Positions 41,226-50,537 of a stretch of DNA of 64,000 nt are shown here, one piece after another. The first letter of the stretch is position 1; the number at the start of each line of letters is the position of its first letter. Location: contig CALSTX010000002.1 of NCBI GenBank assembly GCA_943789375.1, positions 1-64,000 on the forward strand. The letters run 5' to 3'. The translations under genes were made by a program, and so were the position numbers. This stretch comes from an uncultured Opitutales bacterium. Its GTDB lineage: Bacteria > Verrucomicrobiota > Verrucomicrobiia > Opitutales > Seribacteraceae. The notes beneath the pieces were generated by a model. That model was not told the DNA's origin, did no database searches, and saw only the letters and a list, made by a program, of their open reading frames with translations.

Positions 41226-42041
41226 TTACAGTTCAAAGCTTGCCTTTAAGTTCTTCAAGCTGATACGGGCACAGTCTTCGGGGGTGGGGTGGTAGTCAAA
41301 GGGTTCAACTGATACCCATCCTTGGTATTCGATGTCTTCTAGGGCTTGGGCCACAGCCTTGAGGTCGGTTGGGCCTTGTCCGGGGCCTCGGTGGTTGACA
41401 TCATTACCATGAAAGTGGGCCACTTCCCAGCGGTGGTCGTAGATCGTGGCGAGGGTGCCGGCGGGTTCATGGGCCATTGCTTTCATATCCAAATGCATGC
41501 GACAGGCAGGGCGGTTAACTGCGGCAATAAAACGGCGGGCTTCCTGACAAGAGGCAAGAAAACTTGTTTCGACTGGGGAAAGAGGTTCCATGGCAAGAGT
41601 GACTCCAAGTTCGCGAGCCAGGTCGCAAACTTCACGAATGACCGTTACCGCCCTGGCAAAGGCATCTTCATAGACGGTGCCTGGTTCAAGGTTCCGTTGT
41701 TGAGGGCTGCCTAGTACCATAACAGTTCCCCCCATTTGAGCGGTCAGTTTGGTTAGTTTTTTGAGGTACTCTGTGGCTGCTCTCCGCATGTCCTGGTTGG
41801 GGTGGGTCAAATGTAATCCTTCAGTTTTGGCCATAAGCCAGTGAAGACCGACAATTTCAATGTCGGCAGATTTTGCCGCATTTATACATCTCTCGGCATC
41901 ATCTTCATTAATTTCGAGGGGGTTTTCCTGGAGAGTGAAAGGGGCAATTTCAACACCCTCATATCCAATCTCCTTAATTTTTGAAAAGCTGTCCTCGATG
42001 GAAAGGTTTTGGAGGACTTCATTACAGAGGGCGAATTTCAT
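41226..42041 (-). CDS. Sugar phosphate isomerase/epimerase family TIM-barrel protein
   Basis: 271 residues of the xylose-isomerase-like TIM barrel (AP endonuclease family 2 fold). Segments: GYEGVEIAPFTLQ, VGLHWLMAKTEGLHLTHP, MGGTVMVLGSPQQRNLEPG, ELGVTLAMEPLSPVETSFLA, CRMHLDMKAMAHE, VAHFHGNDVNHRGPGQGPTD and WVSVEPFDYHPTPE, where Glu, His and Asp typical of the metal site are visible. No signal peptide. It is last of a three-gene operon with the propeller-PmoA and cytochrome genes, so it likely isomerises a sugar or keto-sugar made by those exported proteins (inference); the substrate is unknown. Confidence 0.85.
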   Translation of the reverse strand: MKFALCNEVLQNLSIEDSFSKIKEIGYEGVEIAPFTLQENPLEINEDDAERCINAAKSADIEIVGLHWLMAKTEGLHLTHPNQDMRRAATEYLKKLTKLTAQMGGTVMVLGSPQQRNLEPGTVYEDAFARAVTVIREVCDLARELGVTLAMEPLSPVETSFLASCQEARRFIAAVNRPACRMHLDMKAMAHEPAGTLATIYDHRWEVAHFHGNDVNHRGPGQGPTDLKAVAQALEDIEYQGWVSVEPFDYHPTPEDCARISLKNLKASFEL

Positions 42042-42059
42042 AAGTAAGGAGGTAAGAAA

Positions 42060-44489
42060 TTATTTTGATTTTTGGGAGAGATAATCTTCGGGGTATCCAG
42101 GGTGGGGGGGCATGATGGAAGTGGGAGAAAGGGGTTCCTTGGCATATTCTGCATAACGTTGTTCAATGTTAACATCCTCGACGGATCCTTTATGAAATAC
42201 AAAACGGTATCGCAGGGTCAAGGTTTGCCCTTTCTTTACGGTGTATTTTCCATCTCCTCCTAACTTTTTGGGAGCAAAAGGGTTGGCGGCAATGAGGCCA
42301 TAGTCCCGTGCATGCCACCAGGCTTTTTCCTTTTTGGCAGTGATATTTTTTGGGTGACTGAAAAATGCTATGCCTGCTTTCTTATCATCAATGGTGCCGT
42401 AGTAATGAACCCAGTCTGCTCTTTTACCCCAGACACTTTTCCCTTGGATCCCTTCGCTGTTGCGAGATTGGCCAAATACTTTTTTAACTCCCAGTTTGGG
42501 TTTCGCTGTAAGGCGCAGGTCAGGGTGGGTACGGATGCCTATGAAGCCATCCTTAAATTCATTGAAAACTAGATCTTGATTGGTGGCATGCATATTTATC
42601 TCTATGTCCAAAAAGCGTGCAATCTCATCTCCCCCAAAGGTCATGGTTCGGGTATCAGCACCAATGGTCTTTCCTTGGCTGTTTTTCCAGGCATTCAAGG
42701 TTTTAATTAAAGCTCGGTCTTCTCCAGATCGAGATTCAATCACTTTTATGTGTTCCACAGTACCAGAATTTTTGTGCTGGTAGTGCCAGAAATCAGCCCG
42801 ACTCATTTCCTGATGGCCAATAAAAATACCCCGGTGGTGGGGGTGATCGTTGGCTTCGCCAGGCGTGTTCTGCTTCAGGGGGTAATCCCGAAGCATTGAA
42901 ATTCCACCAGGTGCCTGTATTGGCCAAATGATAGGCTGTCCTAGCTTGGAAAAGTGGTACTGAGCAAATGACTTTCCAGCAATTTTAATTTCAATTTTTT
43001 CTCCGGTTTCCGTAAGGGTGGCAGGGAATTTAGCGGGCGGGCGTTGAAGACGGTTGACAGTGTAATGGAGCAATCCATTGTTCATGGATTCTCCTCTACT
43101 GGACAGTAAGTCCGAGCTGAAATTGATCTCATATATGCGGCCAGCTTCTAAGTGATCAAGGTGAAATTCGAACGAGCTGCTTCCTGTGACTTTTGAGATT
43201 TTGTGGTTCTTTTTGTCTTTCTCGCTCGAACCATATCGATACCCGTATTCATACCGGTAACTACTTATTGTGGTTTTTTGTCCAATATTTGTAGGGTTCT
43301 TCAGCGCCTCAGTGAAGGTTAGCTTGAACCCGTCGGGGGTGAGCGTGCAGGCTTTCACGTGAAAGGGAACTTTTCCATTAAAAGTGATGCGTTGGATTCC
43401 TTCATCTGGTCTCTGCCAACCTCTGGCTGTTGAGGCGTAGTAAAGAGACTTACTGGCTGCTTCCATTGCGATACGTACTCCAGCTGCCCGCAATTTATTG
43501 CTGCTGAGGAAGACAGTGGAGGCTCCCTGCCAGGCACCATCTACTTTTTCGAGCATGACCCGGTTGATACGACGGCCATTTTCATCAGGCACCAGCATCT
43601 GTCCAAGGAAAGGACCAAAGTTTTCGCTTTGGATAATAAAGGGTTCACCACATGAGTACATGGTTTTCCTGGAAATCTGCACGGCTGGCTGGTTATGGAG
43701 GTCATCGAGAAGAATGCGGGGAAGAAAAAGGGGCGTACCAAATTGCTTCATGTCAGAATCCCATTCCAGGCTGGAAGGGTGACCGTTGAATGAGTTGGCC
43801 CGAACATTGTAGATAGGAGAGCCTCCGCGCCAATCGCCTTGGTTGTCACCACACCAAAGCTCTCCATCGGGTGATGTCGAGATGCCGTTATGCATACGAA
43901 AACCACTGGCAAATGGGGTGAGCTTTCCATTCTTATCAACATGGACAACCCAACCCCGAAGGAGGTTGGATGAAAAGTTGCGGCCACGGCGACCATCCTT
44001 TGAGTATGTAGCCCGGGTATTGAAAAAAGTGGGCCCATTATGAGAAGCTGTTCCCAAAGCCATGTAGTAACCACCTTTCCCATCCTGACAAAGAGCATTG
44101 GTTTCGTGGTAATTTCCACTGATACCAAACTGAGTGGATATGTTGTTGTACTGGTCTGCTTTACCGTCCTTGTCCGAGTCGATAATTTCGGTCAATTCTG
44201 CCATTTGGGAAACCAGAATATGTCCAGGAGCGAGAAGGATCATGCCCATCGGATTGTGTAAACCGGTGGCAAATACTTTCCATTTGGTTGACTCAGGGTC
44301 CTGCCCAGGTTTTGTCACCACTACATCGCCCCGGCGTAAACAGGCGTAGAGATAGCCCTGTTTGTCAAAAGCTAGCCCTCCAACCTCTGCAGGCATATCT
44401 TTGGGAAAGGCAATGTTTTCGATGGTGTAACTGGCAGCTGAAGCAAGAGATGCAGTAAGAGTTATGGAAAGATAGAGTAGGGTCTTCAT
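42060..44489 (-). CDS. Beta-propeller (sorbosone/PQQ-dehydrogenase-like) fused to PmoA-family domain, secreted
   Basis: 809 residues with a signal peptide (MKTLLYLSITLTASLASA). The N-terminal half (about 20-380) is a six-bladed propeller like sugar dehydrogenases (GLAFDKQGYLYACLRRGDVV, FATGLHNPMGMI, GFRMHNGISTSPDGELWCGD). A middle region (about 380-490) is beta-rich. The C-terminal half (about 500-800) matches the PmoA-type domain (DHPHHRGIFIGHQEMSRADF, GGISMLRDYPLKQNTPGEAN, WVHYYGTIDDKKAGIAFFSH). The cytochrome c gene lies 15 bp upstream on the same strand. Together they suggest periplasmic oxidation of a carbohydrate with electrons passed to cytochrome c (inference). A PQQ site is not demonstrable from the sequence. 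Confidence 0.8.
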   Translation of the reverse strand: MKTLLYLSITLTASLASAASYTIENIAFPKDMPAEVGGLAFDKQGYLYACLRRGDVVVTKPGQDPESTKWKVFATGLHNPMGMILLAPGHILVSQMAELTEIIDSDKDGKADQYNNISTQFGISGNYHETNALCQDGKGGYYMALGTASHNGPTFFNTRATYSKDGRRGRNFSSNLLRGWVVHVDKNGKLTPFASGFRMHNGISTSPDGELWCGDNQGDWRGGSPIYNVRANSFNGHPSSLEWDSDMKQFGTPLFLPRILLDDLHNQPAVQISRKTMYSCGEPFIIQSENFGPFLGQMLVPDENGRRINRVMLEKVDGAWQGASTVFLSSNKLRAAGVRIAMEAASKSLYYASTARGWQRPDEGIQRITFNGKVPFHVKACTLTPDGFKLTFTEALKNPTNIGQKTTISSYRYEYGYRYGSSEKDKKNHKISKVTGSSSFEFHLDHLEAGRIYEINFSSDLLSSRGESMNNGLLHYTVNRLQRPPAKFPATLTETGEKIEIKIAGKSFAQYHFSKLGQPIIWPIQAPGGISMLRDYPLKQNTPGEANDHPHHRGIFIGHQEMSRADFWHYQHKNSGTVEHIKVIESRSGEDRALIKTLNAWKNSQGKTIGADTRTMTFGGDEIARFLDIEINMHATNQDLVFNEFKDGFIGIRTHPDLRLTAKPKLGVKKVFGQSRNSEGIQGKSVWGKRADWVHYYGTIDDKKAGIAFFSHPKNITAKKEKAWWHARDYGLIAANPFAPKKLGGDGKYTVKKGQTLTLRYRFVFHKGSVEDVNIEQRYAEYAKEPLSPTSIMPPHPGYPEDYLSQKSK

Positions 44490-44504
44490 AGGTAGATTCT
44501 AAGC

Positions 44505-45587
44505 TTAGCGGACAGATTTGATGAAGAGAATAAGGGAATCATATTCTGCTTTTTGCAGTTGGTAAGGTGGCATCATGCCACTGGTATATCCTTTAACCGT
44601 TTTGGCCATGGGTTTCTCGATGGATTCCCGGATGTAGTCTTCATCCACCACAAGGGGCTCGGCCTGTTGGAATTCTCTTTTTGCACCGTAGGAACCTTTC
44701 AGAGTGGGGCCATGGTTTTTACCCCCGTCCAATGAGTGGCAGGCAATGCACCCAAGTGTGGTGTAAAGACCTTCTCCAATGTCTTTGGTTGGCTTTTTAA
44801 TCTCAACTTTCTTCTCTTCTGATAAAAAGTTTTCTCCCGCATTGGGGCGAATGACAAGGTGAAGTAAACCGGGTGAACTCTTCAAAACCTGTACTTGGGT
44901 ATTGGGGGATTTAAAACCCAACTTTTCCTGCTCTGTGGAGGCAAAACTGAGTTTTAAGGTTTGAGTAGAAGGCCCGGGTTCTACCTTGATTGTGATCTGA
45001 CTGTTTCCAGCTTTATATTTGTAAGTTGGGATACGGTCATGTCCCAGAGTGAAACCAAGATAAGCGGGAGTTCCGAGACTGGAAAGAGATTGCCCGTTTA
45101 TTTCTACAGGATGGGGGCCCACGGCTTTGTAGAAAACAAAACCATAGAGATTGGGCACATAACCGAAGCCTCTCCTACGACCACTGGTGGGATCTCCCCA
45201 ATAATTTTTCATGTTTAGGAAACCATCTCTCCAGGCATAAAGAAGGCGGCATTCTGTTGTATCCCAAACATAAGATAAGGTTTTTCCCATGTTCACAGCA
45301 ATCGCAGCAGGGATTCCATGAATGGGAGGCGTTTGCTTACTCGCTTCCTTACCGGAGCGAGCACTGTATTTAGGAGATGCTGCACCGGTAGAATGGTTCG
45401 GGAGTACATCACTAGCCGATAGACCAATCGTCGGCACAAAAGTTCGTAAAACCAAAGGCTTTTCCTCACTGCCCATGGGTAGGTTATCAAAGGTAAGATA
45501 TCCTTTGGAGGGATAGTCTTTCCCCGGCACATTTACAGCAAGAAAGCCAAATAAAACGCATAAATGCGGTAAAGCTAAGCACTTCAT
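44505..45587 (-). CDS. Secreted c-type cytochrome domain protein
   Basis: About 360 residues. Signal peptide MKCLALPHLCVLFGFLAVNV. The first 240 residues form an unrecognised beta-rich domain. The C-terminal part (about 270-360) is a monohaem cytochrome c: CIACHSLDG gives the CxxCH haem attachment and the Met in TSGMMPPYQLQ is the likely axial ligand. First gene of the operon with the propeller-PmoA protein and the TIM-barrel isomerase, so it is the probable electron acceptor for the propeller dehydrogenase (inference). ATG 45587 chosen before the signal peptide; the frame opens to 45662. It is divergent from the response regulator. Confidence 0.85.
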   Translation of the reverse strand: MKCLALPHLCVLFGFLAVNVPGKDYPSKGYLTFDNLPMGSEEKPLVLRTFVPTIGLSASDVLPNHSTGAASPKYSARSGKEASKQTPPIHGIPAAIAVNMGKTLSYVWDTTECRLLYAWRDGFLNMKNYWGDPTSGRRRGFGYVPNLYGFVFYKAVGPHPVEINGQSLSSLGTPAYLGFTLGHDRIPTYKYKAGNSQITIKVEPGPSTQTLKLSFASTEQEKLGFKSPNTQVQVLKSSPGLLHLVIRPNAGENFLSEEKKVEIKKPTKDIGEGLYTTLGCIACHSLDGGKNHGPTLKGSYGAKREFQQAEPLVVDEDYIRESIEKPMAKTVKGYTSGMMPPYQLQKAEYDSLILFIKSVR

Positions 45588-45757
45588 AATAAAAATGGTG
45601 GTATCGGAATGATTGGAAGTTCGCAGGTAAGAAGACTTGATCGTGTTACAGGTGTAAAGCACTAAATGCCAAAGTGTTTAAAATAAGACAGTAAGGGTTG
45701 TGGTATCATATATTATTATAATTTGACTTCTTCTTTATTCCTGTATCAGCTTGAAAA

Positions 45758-46930
45758 ATGACATCTTCCTCCCAAAGTGAAAAAATTCTCTTTGTGGATG
45801 ATGAAGGTTCAATTCTCCGTGCTTTCAAGCTTACATTAGGGAGGGAGTTTACCTTATTCTTTGCATCTTCTGGAATGGAGGGGTTGGATGTTTTTCAAAA
45901 AGAAGGCCCATTTGCCGTGGTTGTGTTTGATTTTATGATGCCGCAAATGAATGGAGCCGAATTTTTATCCGAGATCCGTAAGTTGGATCAGGAAGTGGTT
46001 GCGATGTTACTCACAGGTGCGGCCAATTTCGATTCTGCATCCCAAGCCATTCGAAACGGGAATATTTTTCGGCTTTTGTCTAAACCATGTAATGGTAATG
46101 AACTCAAGGAACATTTGGTTGAAGCCTTGAGGCACTATCACACCATAAGGGCTGAAAAAGACATGCTTGCCCAAACTATGAATGGTGCAGTTCGGGCGAT
46201 TACATCCATTCTTTCAGCGTCTAAGCCCCTGTATTTTGGTCGGGCTCTTCGGGTAAAACGTCTTGCTTTTCAACTTGCAAAGGAATTGGGAGCCCAGGAA
46301 TCCTGGAGATTGGAGCTGGCGGTTACTTTTTATTATCTCGGGTATTTATCTCTTCCCGAAGAAGTGCAGGAGCAAGTATATCATAAACAGGATGTGGCTC
46401 CGGGTTTACAGGATATCATTCGGGGTATCCCAACTTTCATGGAATCGATGCTTCAAGATATCCCGCGTTTGGATGAAGTGATTGAAGTGGTTAAGTATGT
46501 GGACCACAATTTTGATCCATCTACTATGGAAGAACAAGAAACACTTAAGTTGGCTTCGATCATTCGATTATCCAAGCACTATGACGAAGTGGCGAGTGCA
46601 GGGCATGCAAGGCCTATGATCTTTGAATGGTTATTGAAAAACCGAACCATTTATTTACCCGGTGGTCTGGAAGCCTTGAGTCGTGTTCGTCCTTATGCAG
46701 ATGGTGGACCTCAAGTCCAATCGGTTGATCTAAAAGACCTTTGCCAAGGAATGCGTTTGAAGGATGATTTACGAATGTCTAATGGCTATCTCATTGCCCC
46801 GAAGGGAACGGTGGTTACAGACCGATTTTTAGGGGTTCTACAAAATTATCGTCTTTGTTATGCGGGTGACCCCTTTCCTCCACGAATTGAAGTGACCATG
46901 GGTACAAGTTATCTGGGTACTTCTGACTAA
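45758..46930 (+). CDS. RpfG-type response regulator with degenerate HD-GYP-like output domain
   Basis: 390 residues. Receiver domain at about 9-125: acidic pocket FVDDEG, phospho-acceptor Asp in VVVFDFMMPQMNG, TG in LLTGAANF, Lys in LSKPCNG. Residues about 150-290 align with the helical HD/HD-GYP core, but the metal-binding LHDIGK position reads YYLGYLSLP and no GYP loop is visible, so phosphodiesterase activity is unlikely. The last 90 residues (VDLKDLCQGMRLKDDLRMSN) are a small C-terminal domain of this group. No sensor kinase is adjacent. Preceded by a 170-bp region divergent from the cytochrome operon. Confidence 0.75.
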   Translation: MTSSSQSEKILFVDDEGSILRAFKLTLGREFTLFFASSGMEGLDVFQKEGPFAVVVFDFMMPQMNGAEFLSEIRKLDQEVVAMLLTGAANFDSASQAIRNGNIFRLLSKPCNGNELKEHLVEALRHYHTIRAEKDMLAQTMNGAVRAITSILSASKPLYFGRALRVKRLAFQLAKELGAQESWRLELAVTFYYLGYLSLPEEVQEQVYHKQDVAPGLQDIIRGIPTFMESMLQDIPRLDEVIEVVKYVDHNFDPSTMEEQETLKLASIIRLSKHYDEVASAGHARPMIFEWLLKNRTIYLPGGLEALSRVRPYADGGPQVQSVDLKDLCQGMRLKDDLRMSNGYLIAPKGTVVTDRFLGVLQNYRLCYAGDPFPPRIEVTMGTSYLGTSD

Positions 46931-46985
46931 CTTTTAATTTTTTCGTCGAGTTGCCATAGAAAAGTTTTTCTGTTTATAAATTGGG

Positions 46986-48881
46986 ATGACTCTTAGTATC
47001 CGTTCCCTGTTTTTTTGTCTAACCTCGATTTTCACCCTCTTTACTTTAATGGGGGAGAATGATATTGTTGCTGAGACTTTACCTATCTCGGTGGGGAGTA
47101 AGGTGCCACTGACCTATGATGAAATGTGGCAGGGATTTGATCCGCGAAAAGAACCCCTTGAAATTGAAGTGCTTCATCGCTGGGAAAAAGATGGGGTGGT
47201 ACTACAAGTACTGCGTTACCGCATTGGAATCTTTAAAGGACGAAAAGCGATGATGGCTGGTGTCTATGGATATCCAAAGGGTGCGGGGAAGCTACCGGGC
47301 TTACTTCAGATTCACGGGGGTGGTCAATATGCGGACAGTAATGCCGCCCTGACCAATGCAAAACGTGGTTATGCTACTCTTTCGATCGCCTGGGCCGGTC
47401 GTGTCTCAGCTCCTCAGTATCGGGTGACTCCGAATGAGGTGAAACTTTTTTGGGATGGAAAAACCCAAGACCCCAAGTATAAACTCACCACGGATTGGGG
47501 GGCGTTGGATGCTTACCATGCACCAAGCCGGTATGGTAAAGATGCTTTTCCTTCGATTCCGGTAGGGGACTGGTGTCTTGACCCGGTTGCGTCTCCACGG
47601 AATAACGCATGGTTCCTGGTTACGCTGGCAGCCAGAAGAGGACTTACTTTCCTGGAAAGACAATCCGAGGTGGACGGCTCCAGACTTGGGGTGTATGGGC
47701 ATTCCATGGGCGGGAAACTTACGGTTGCAACCGCAGGCTCAGATAAGCGGGTAAAAGCGGCTGCTCCCTCTTGTGGAGGTATTAGTGACCGTTACTCTAA
47801 TGACTCTTTACACCTTGCAACCGTAAGTGATCCACCCAGTTTAAAAAAGATTACCTGCCCCACAATTTTTCTGAGTCCAGCCAATGATTCTCATGGACGT
47901 ATAAATGACCTGCCTTCGGCTATTAAAGAAATTAAAACCAATGAATGGAGAGTAACCTGTTCACCCCATCACAATCATCAGGATTCACCACCCTATGAAG
48001 TTGCCACCCAAATCTGGTTTGATCAATATTTAAAGGGAGGATGTAAACTGCCCCAAAGTCCAAAGATTTCGGTCAAATTAGAGGAAGGTAAATCTCCTTT
48101 GGTGATGGTTGATGTGAACGCCTCCCGCAAAATTTCTTTTATCGATGTTTTCTACACGCAACACGGACAGGTCGATGGTATGAAAGATAATTCAACGAAT
48201 ACTAAAAATCGTTTTTGGCATTATGCTCCAGTTACTAATGATCGAGGTGAGTGGAAGGCCCACCTACCTCTTCACTCTTCAGAAAAACCACTTTGGGTCT
48301 ATGCCAATGTAAGCTATGAACTTGCTGATCCTATTAAAGGTGCGGGGTATTACTATGGGACTTATGAGGCAAACACATTTAATCTTTCCTCCCTTCCTGC
48401 CTTGATTAAACCCGAGAAGTTACGAAATGCAAAGGTAAGCACACATCTTGGGTCAAGGCTTATAATCGAGGATTTTCAAGGTGAATGGCAAAAGGAGTGG
48501 TTTTCATACAAGCCGGCACAATGGGGGATTAAAACCCACAAAATATACGACCCCGTATGGAGGGCACCAAAGGGTGCGAAACTGGGTCTCGATGTGCAGG
48601 CAGAACAGCCAAATCAAATGATTCTTGGGCTGGATAACTATGCCACCGAATTTGAAATCAAGGGGGGAGGAGCTTGGACATCGATCCTTTTACCGTGTCT
48701 GGTCTTTAAAAATGCAGAGGGGCAGGCTTTAGAATCCTGGCAGGGATGTAGGGAATTACAACTGGATGCTAAGGTAAGGCTCAACCCGGGTCGAGATTCT
48801 CCGGCAAAACCCTTACATCTCGGAGCTAACTGGAAGGGCACAGCCCCAGCATTCCGTAACTTACGCTGGGTGAGGAATTGA
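46986..48881 (+). CDS. Secreted alpha/beta hydrolase with C-terminal beta domain
   Basis: 631 residues. N-terminal signal (MTLSIRSLFFCLTSIFTLFT). The hydrolase domain spans about 60-340: PGLLQIHGGGQYADSNAALTNA (oxyanion HGGG), SRLGVYGHSMGGKLTVATAG (GxSxG nucleophile), and PHHNHQDSPPYE for the catalytic His region. Acetyl-xylan-esterase/dienelactone-hydrolase-like. The C-terminal region (about 350-630) is beta-rich, possibly a carbohydrate-associated module. Likely a periplasmic esterase on carbohydrate acyl groups, in keeping with the sulfatase genes around it. Convergent with the sulfatase gene (1-bp gap). Confidence 0.8.
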   Translation: MTLSIRSLFFCLTSIFTLFTLMGENDIVAETLPISVGSKVPLTYDEMWQGFDPRKEPLEIEVLHRWEKDGVVLQVLRYRIGIFKGRKAMMAGVYGYPKGAGKLPGLLQIHGGGQYADSNAALTNAKRGYATLSIAWAGRVSAPQYRVTPNEVKLFWDGKTQDPKYKLTTDWGALDAYHAPSRYGKDAFPSIPVGDWCLDPVASPRNNAWFLVTLAARRGLTFLERQSEVDGSRLGVYGHSMGGKLTVATAGSDKRVKAAAPSCGGISDRYSNDSLHLATVSDPPSLKKITCPTIFLSPANDSHGRINDLPSAIKEIKTNEWRVTCSPHHNHQDSPPYEVATQIWFDQYLKGGCKLPQSPKISVKLEEGKSPLVMVDVNASRKISFIDVFYTQHGQVDGMKDNSTNTKNRFWHYAPVTNDRGEWKAHLPLHSSEKPLWVYANVSYELADPIKGAGYYYGTYEANTFNLSSLPALIKPEKLRNAKVSTHLGSRLIIEDFQGEWQKEWFSYKPAQWGIKTHKIYDPVWRAPKGAKLGLDVQAEQPNQMILGLDNYATEFEIKGGGAWTSILLPCLVFKNAEGQALESWQGCRELQLDAKVRLNPGRDSPAKPLHLGANWKGTAPAFRNLRWVRN

Positions 48882-48882
48882 T

Positions 48883-50397
48883 TTAGGGAGCATTGGCTTC
48901 TTTTTTAGCTTTCCATTCCTTGTCTCGTACGGAAGCTCTTCTTCCCTGGTTGGGATCCCCGAGATCCCCACCTTTAGCAATCATCTCTGGGTAGGTTGAC
49001 TCCCACCACTGCTCGTAGGATGCGGAGAGCTTGGCGATAAGTTCTGGTTTTTTTTCGGATAAATCATGGCGACAACCCGGGTCCTTTTTGACATCAAAAA
49101 GGACCCATTTATCCCGAGGGCTCACGCCCCAGTGAAACTGAGCAGTTCCGCGAGCATAAACCTGATTTTTCCCCCCTCTTTCAATAATGCGCAAAGCTTG
49201 GCATTGGCTCATGAATTTGAGGCAACCCTGGTTTCCACAGTGGTAGCTTCGAAGCATTAAATGGTTCCCTTGCCTGACTCCGGCCATGGTATATTTATGA
49301 ACCTTGGCAAAGCCACTCGGCCATCGGGCGACATGATGGTAAAGAATTCGGTTCTTCTGCCAAGTGTCGACTGGCTTGGTACTCCGTAAAAGGGGGAGTA
49401 AGCTAAACCCCTCAAGTTTGGGCCTTGTTTTCTCGGGGATGTTAGCTCCTGCCAATTTGCAAAGTGTGGGTAAAACATCCAAGTGAGAGGTAAGGTTGTC
49501 GACGACTTTGGCTTTCCATTTACCCGGCCACCTCCAGAATGAAAAAGCACGGGTGCCACCTTCCCAGACGGTGCATTTTGGCCCTCGCATATTGGCGTTG
49601 TAAACATCGAGCCCTTCCGTGACCCCATTATCGTTCACCATTATGACGATGGTGTCCTGGTCCCGTTGGGTTTCTTGTAGGAACTTCATCAGCCTGCCCA
49701 AGTTGTAGTCAATGTTTTCAATCATTGCCAAGTATGTGGCATGGGTATCATTGAGTCCGGCATCCCGAAAGGGTTTGATGAATTTTTCTGGAGCGTCCAG
49801 AGGGGTATGAGGTGAATAGGTGGCAAGATAGCAAAAGAAGGGCTGCTCTTTGGCTTCCTCAATAAATGTCATGGCTTCATCAAAAAATACATCTTCCCTG
49901 TAGCCTTTAGACTGAAACCTTTTTTTGTTTCTCACAAAGGGGGCATCAAAATGCTTCAGGGGCCCAGCTTGGTTGGTGGAGCACCAATTGAATCCTCTTT
50001 TTTCTGGACCCGGGTTAGAACCGAGGTGCCACTTTCCAATGAAAGCGGAAGTGTACCCGGCGGTGTTTAAAAGTTCTGGGAGTAAAATCGCGTCCTTGTG
50101 CAGTTGTTGACGAGGTACAATGGTGTGGGTGACCCCATTGCGGAACTCGTGCATACCTGTGAGTAACGCGGCCCGGGTGGGAGAACAGGAAGGGCTGACA
50201 TAAAAATTATCAAAACTTACACTTTCGGTACGCAGCTGATTCATGTGGGGCGTCTTTAAATATGGGTGGCCGTGGGCGTTGACATCGCCATAGCCTTGAT
50301 CATCCGTCAGAATAAATATGATATTTGGTTTCTTAGCTTGAAGAAACAGAGAGAGACAAAATGCGACGAGAGGGAGGGAGATATATTTTAACATCAT
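48883..50397 (-). CDS. Sulfatase (S1 family)
   Basis: 504 residues, intact. Signal peptide MMLKYISLPLVAFCLSLFLQ, metal site FILTDDQGYGDVNAHGHP, formylglycine signature CSPTR in SPSCSPTRAALLTGMHEF, GKWHLG, and IVMVNDNGVTEGLDVYN. ATG 50397 is chosen because the 27 residues upstream in the same frame do not look like a signal or domain. Divergent from the next sulfatase gene, whose start lies about 140 bp away, so both may share a control region. The substrate is unknown. Confidence 0.93.
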   Translation of the reverse strand: MMLKYISLPLVAFCLSLFLQAKKPNIIFILTDDQGYGDVNAHGHPYLKTPHMNQLRTESVSFDNFYVSPSCSPTRAALLTGMHEFRNGVTHTIVPRQQLHKDAILLPELLNTAGYTSAFIGKWHLGSNPGPEKRGFNWCSTNQAGPLKHFDAPFVRNKKRFQSKGYREDVFFDEAMTFIEEAKEQPFFCYLATYSPHTPLDAPEKFIKPFRDAGLNDTHATYLAMIENIDYNLGRLMKFLQETQRDQDTIVIMVNDNGVTEGLDVYNANMRGPKCTVWEGGTRAFSFWRWPGKWKAKVVDNLTSHLDVLPTLCKLAGANIPEKTRPKLEGFSLLPLLRSTKPVDTWQKNRILYHHVARWPSGFAKVHKYTMAGVRQGNHLMLRSYHCGNQGCLKFMSQCQALRIIERGGKNQVYARGTAQFHWGVSPRDKWVLFDVKKDPGCRHDLSEKKPELIAKLSASYEQWWESTYPEMIAKGGDLGDPNQGRRASVRDKEWKAKKEANAP

Positions 50398-50537
50398 AGT
50401 TGTTAATCTTCTCGTCTCTGTGGAAATGGTTGGCAATGGAAAAAGAAAGAATATAAATTGTTTTGAGATTGCAGCCAAGTGATGGCATGAAGGATATTCA
50501 CCTCTTTAAAATTGTAATGCCTTCAATCCACCCTCTC

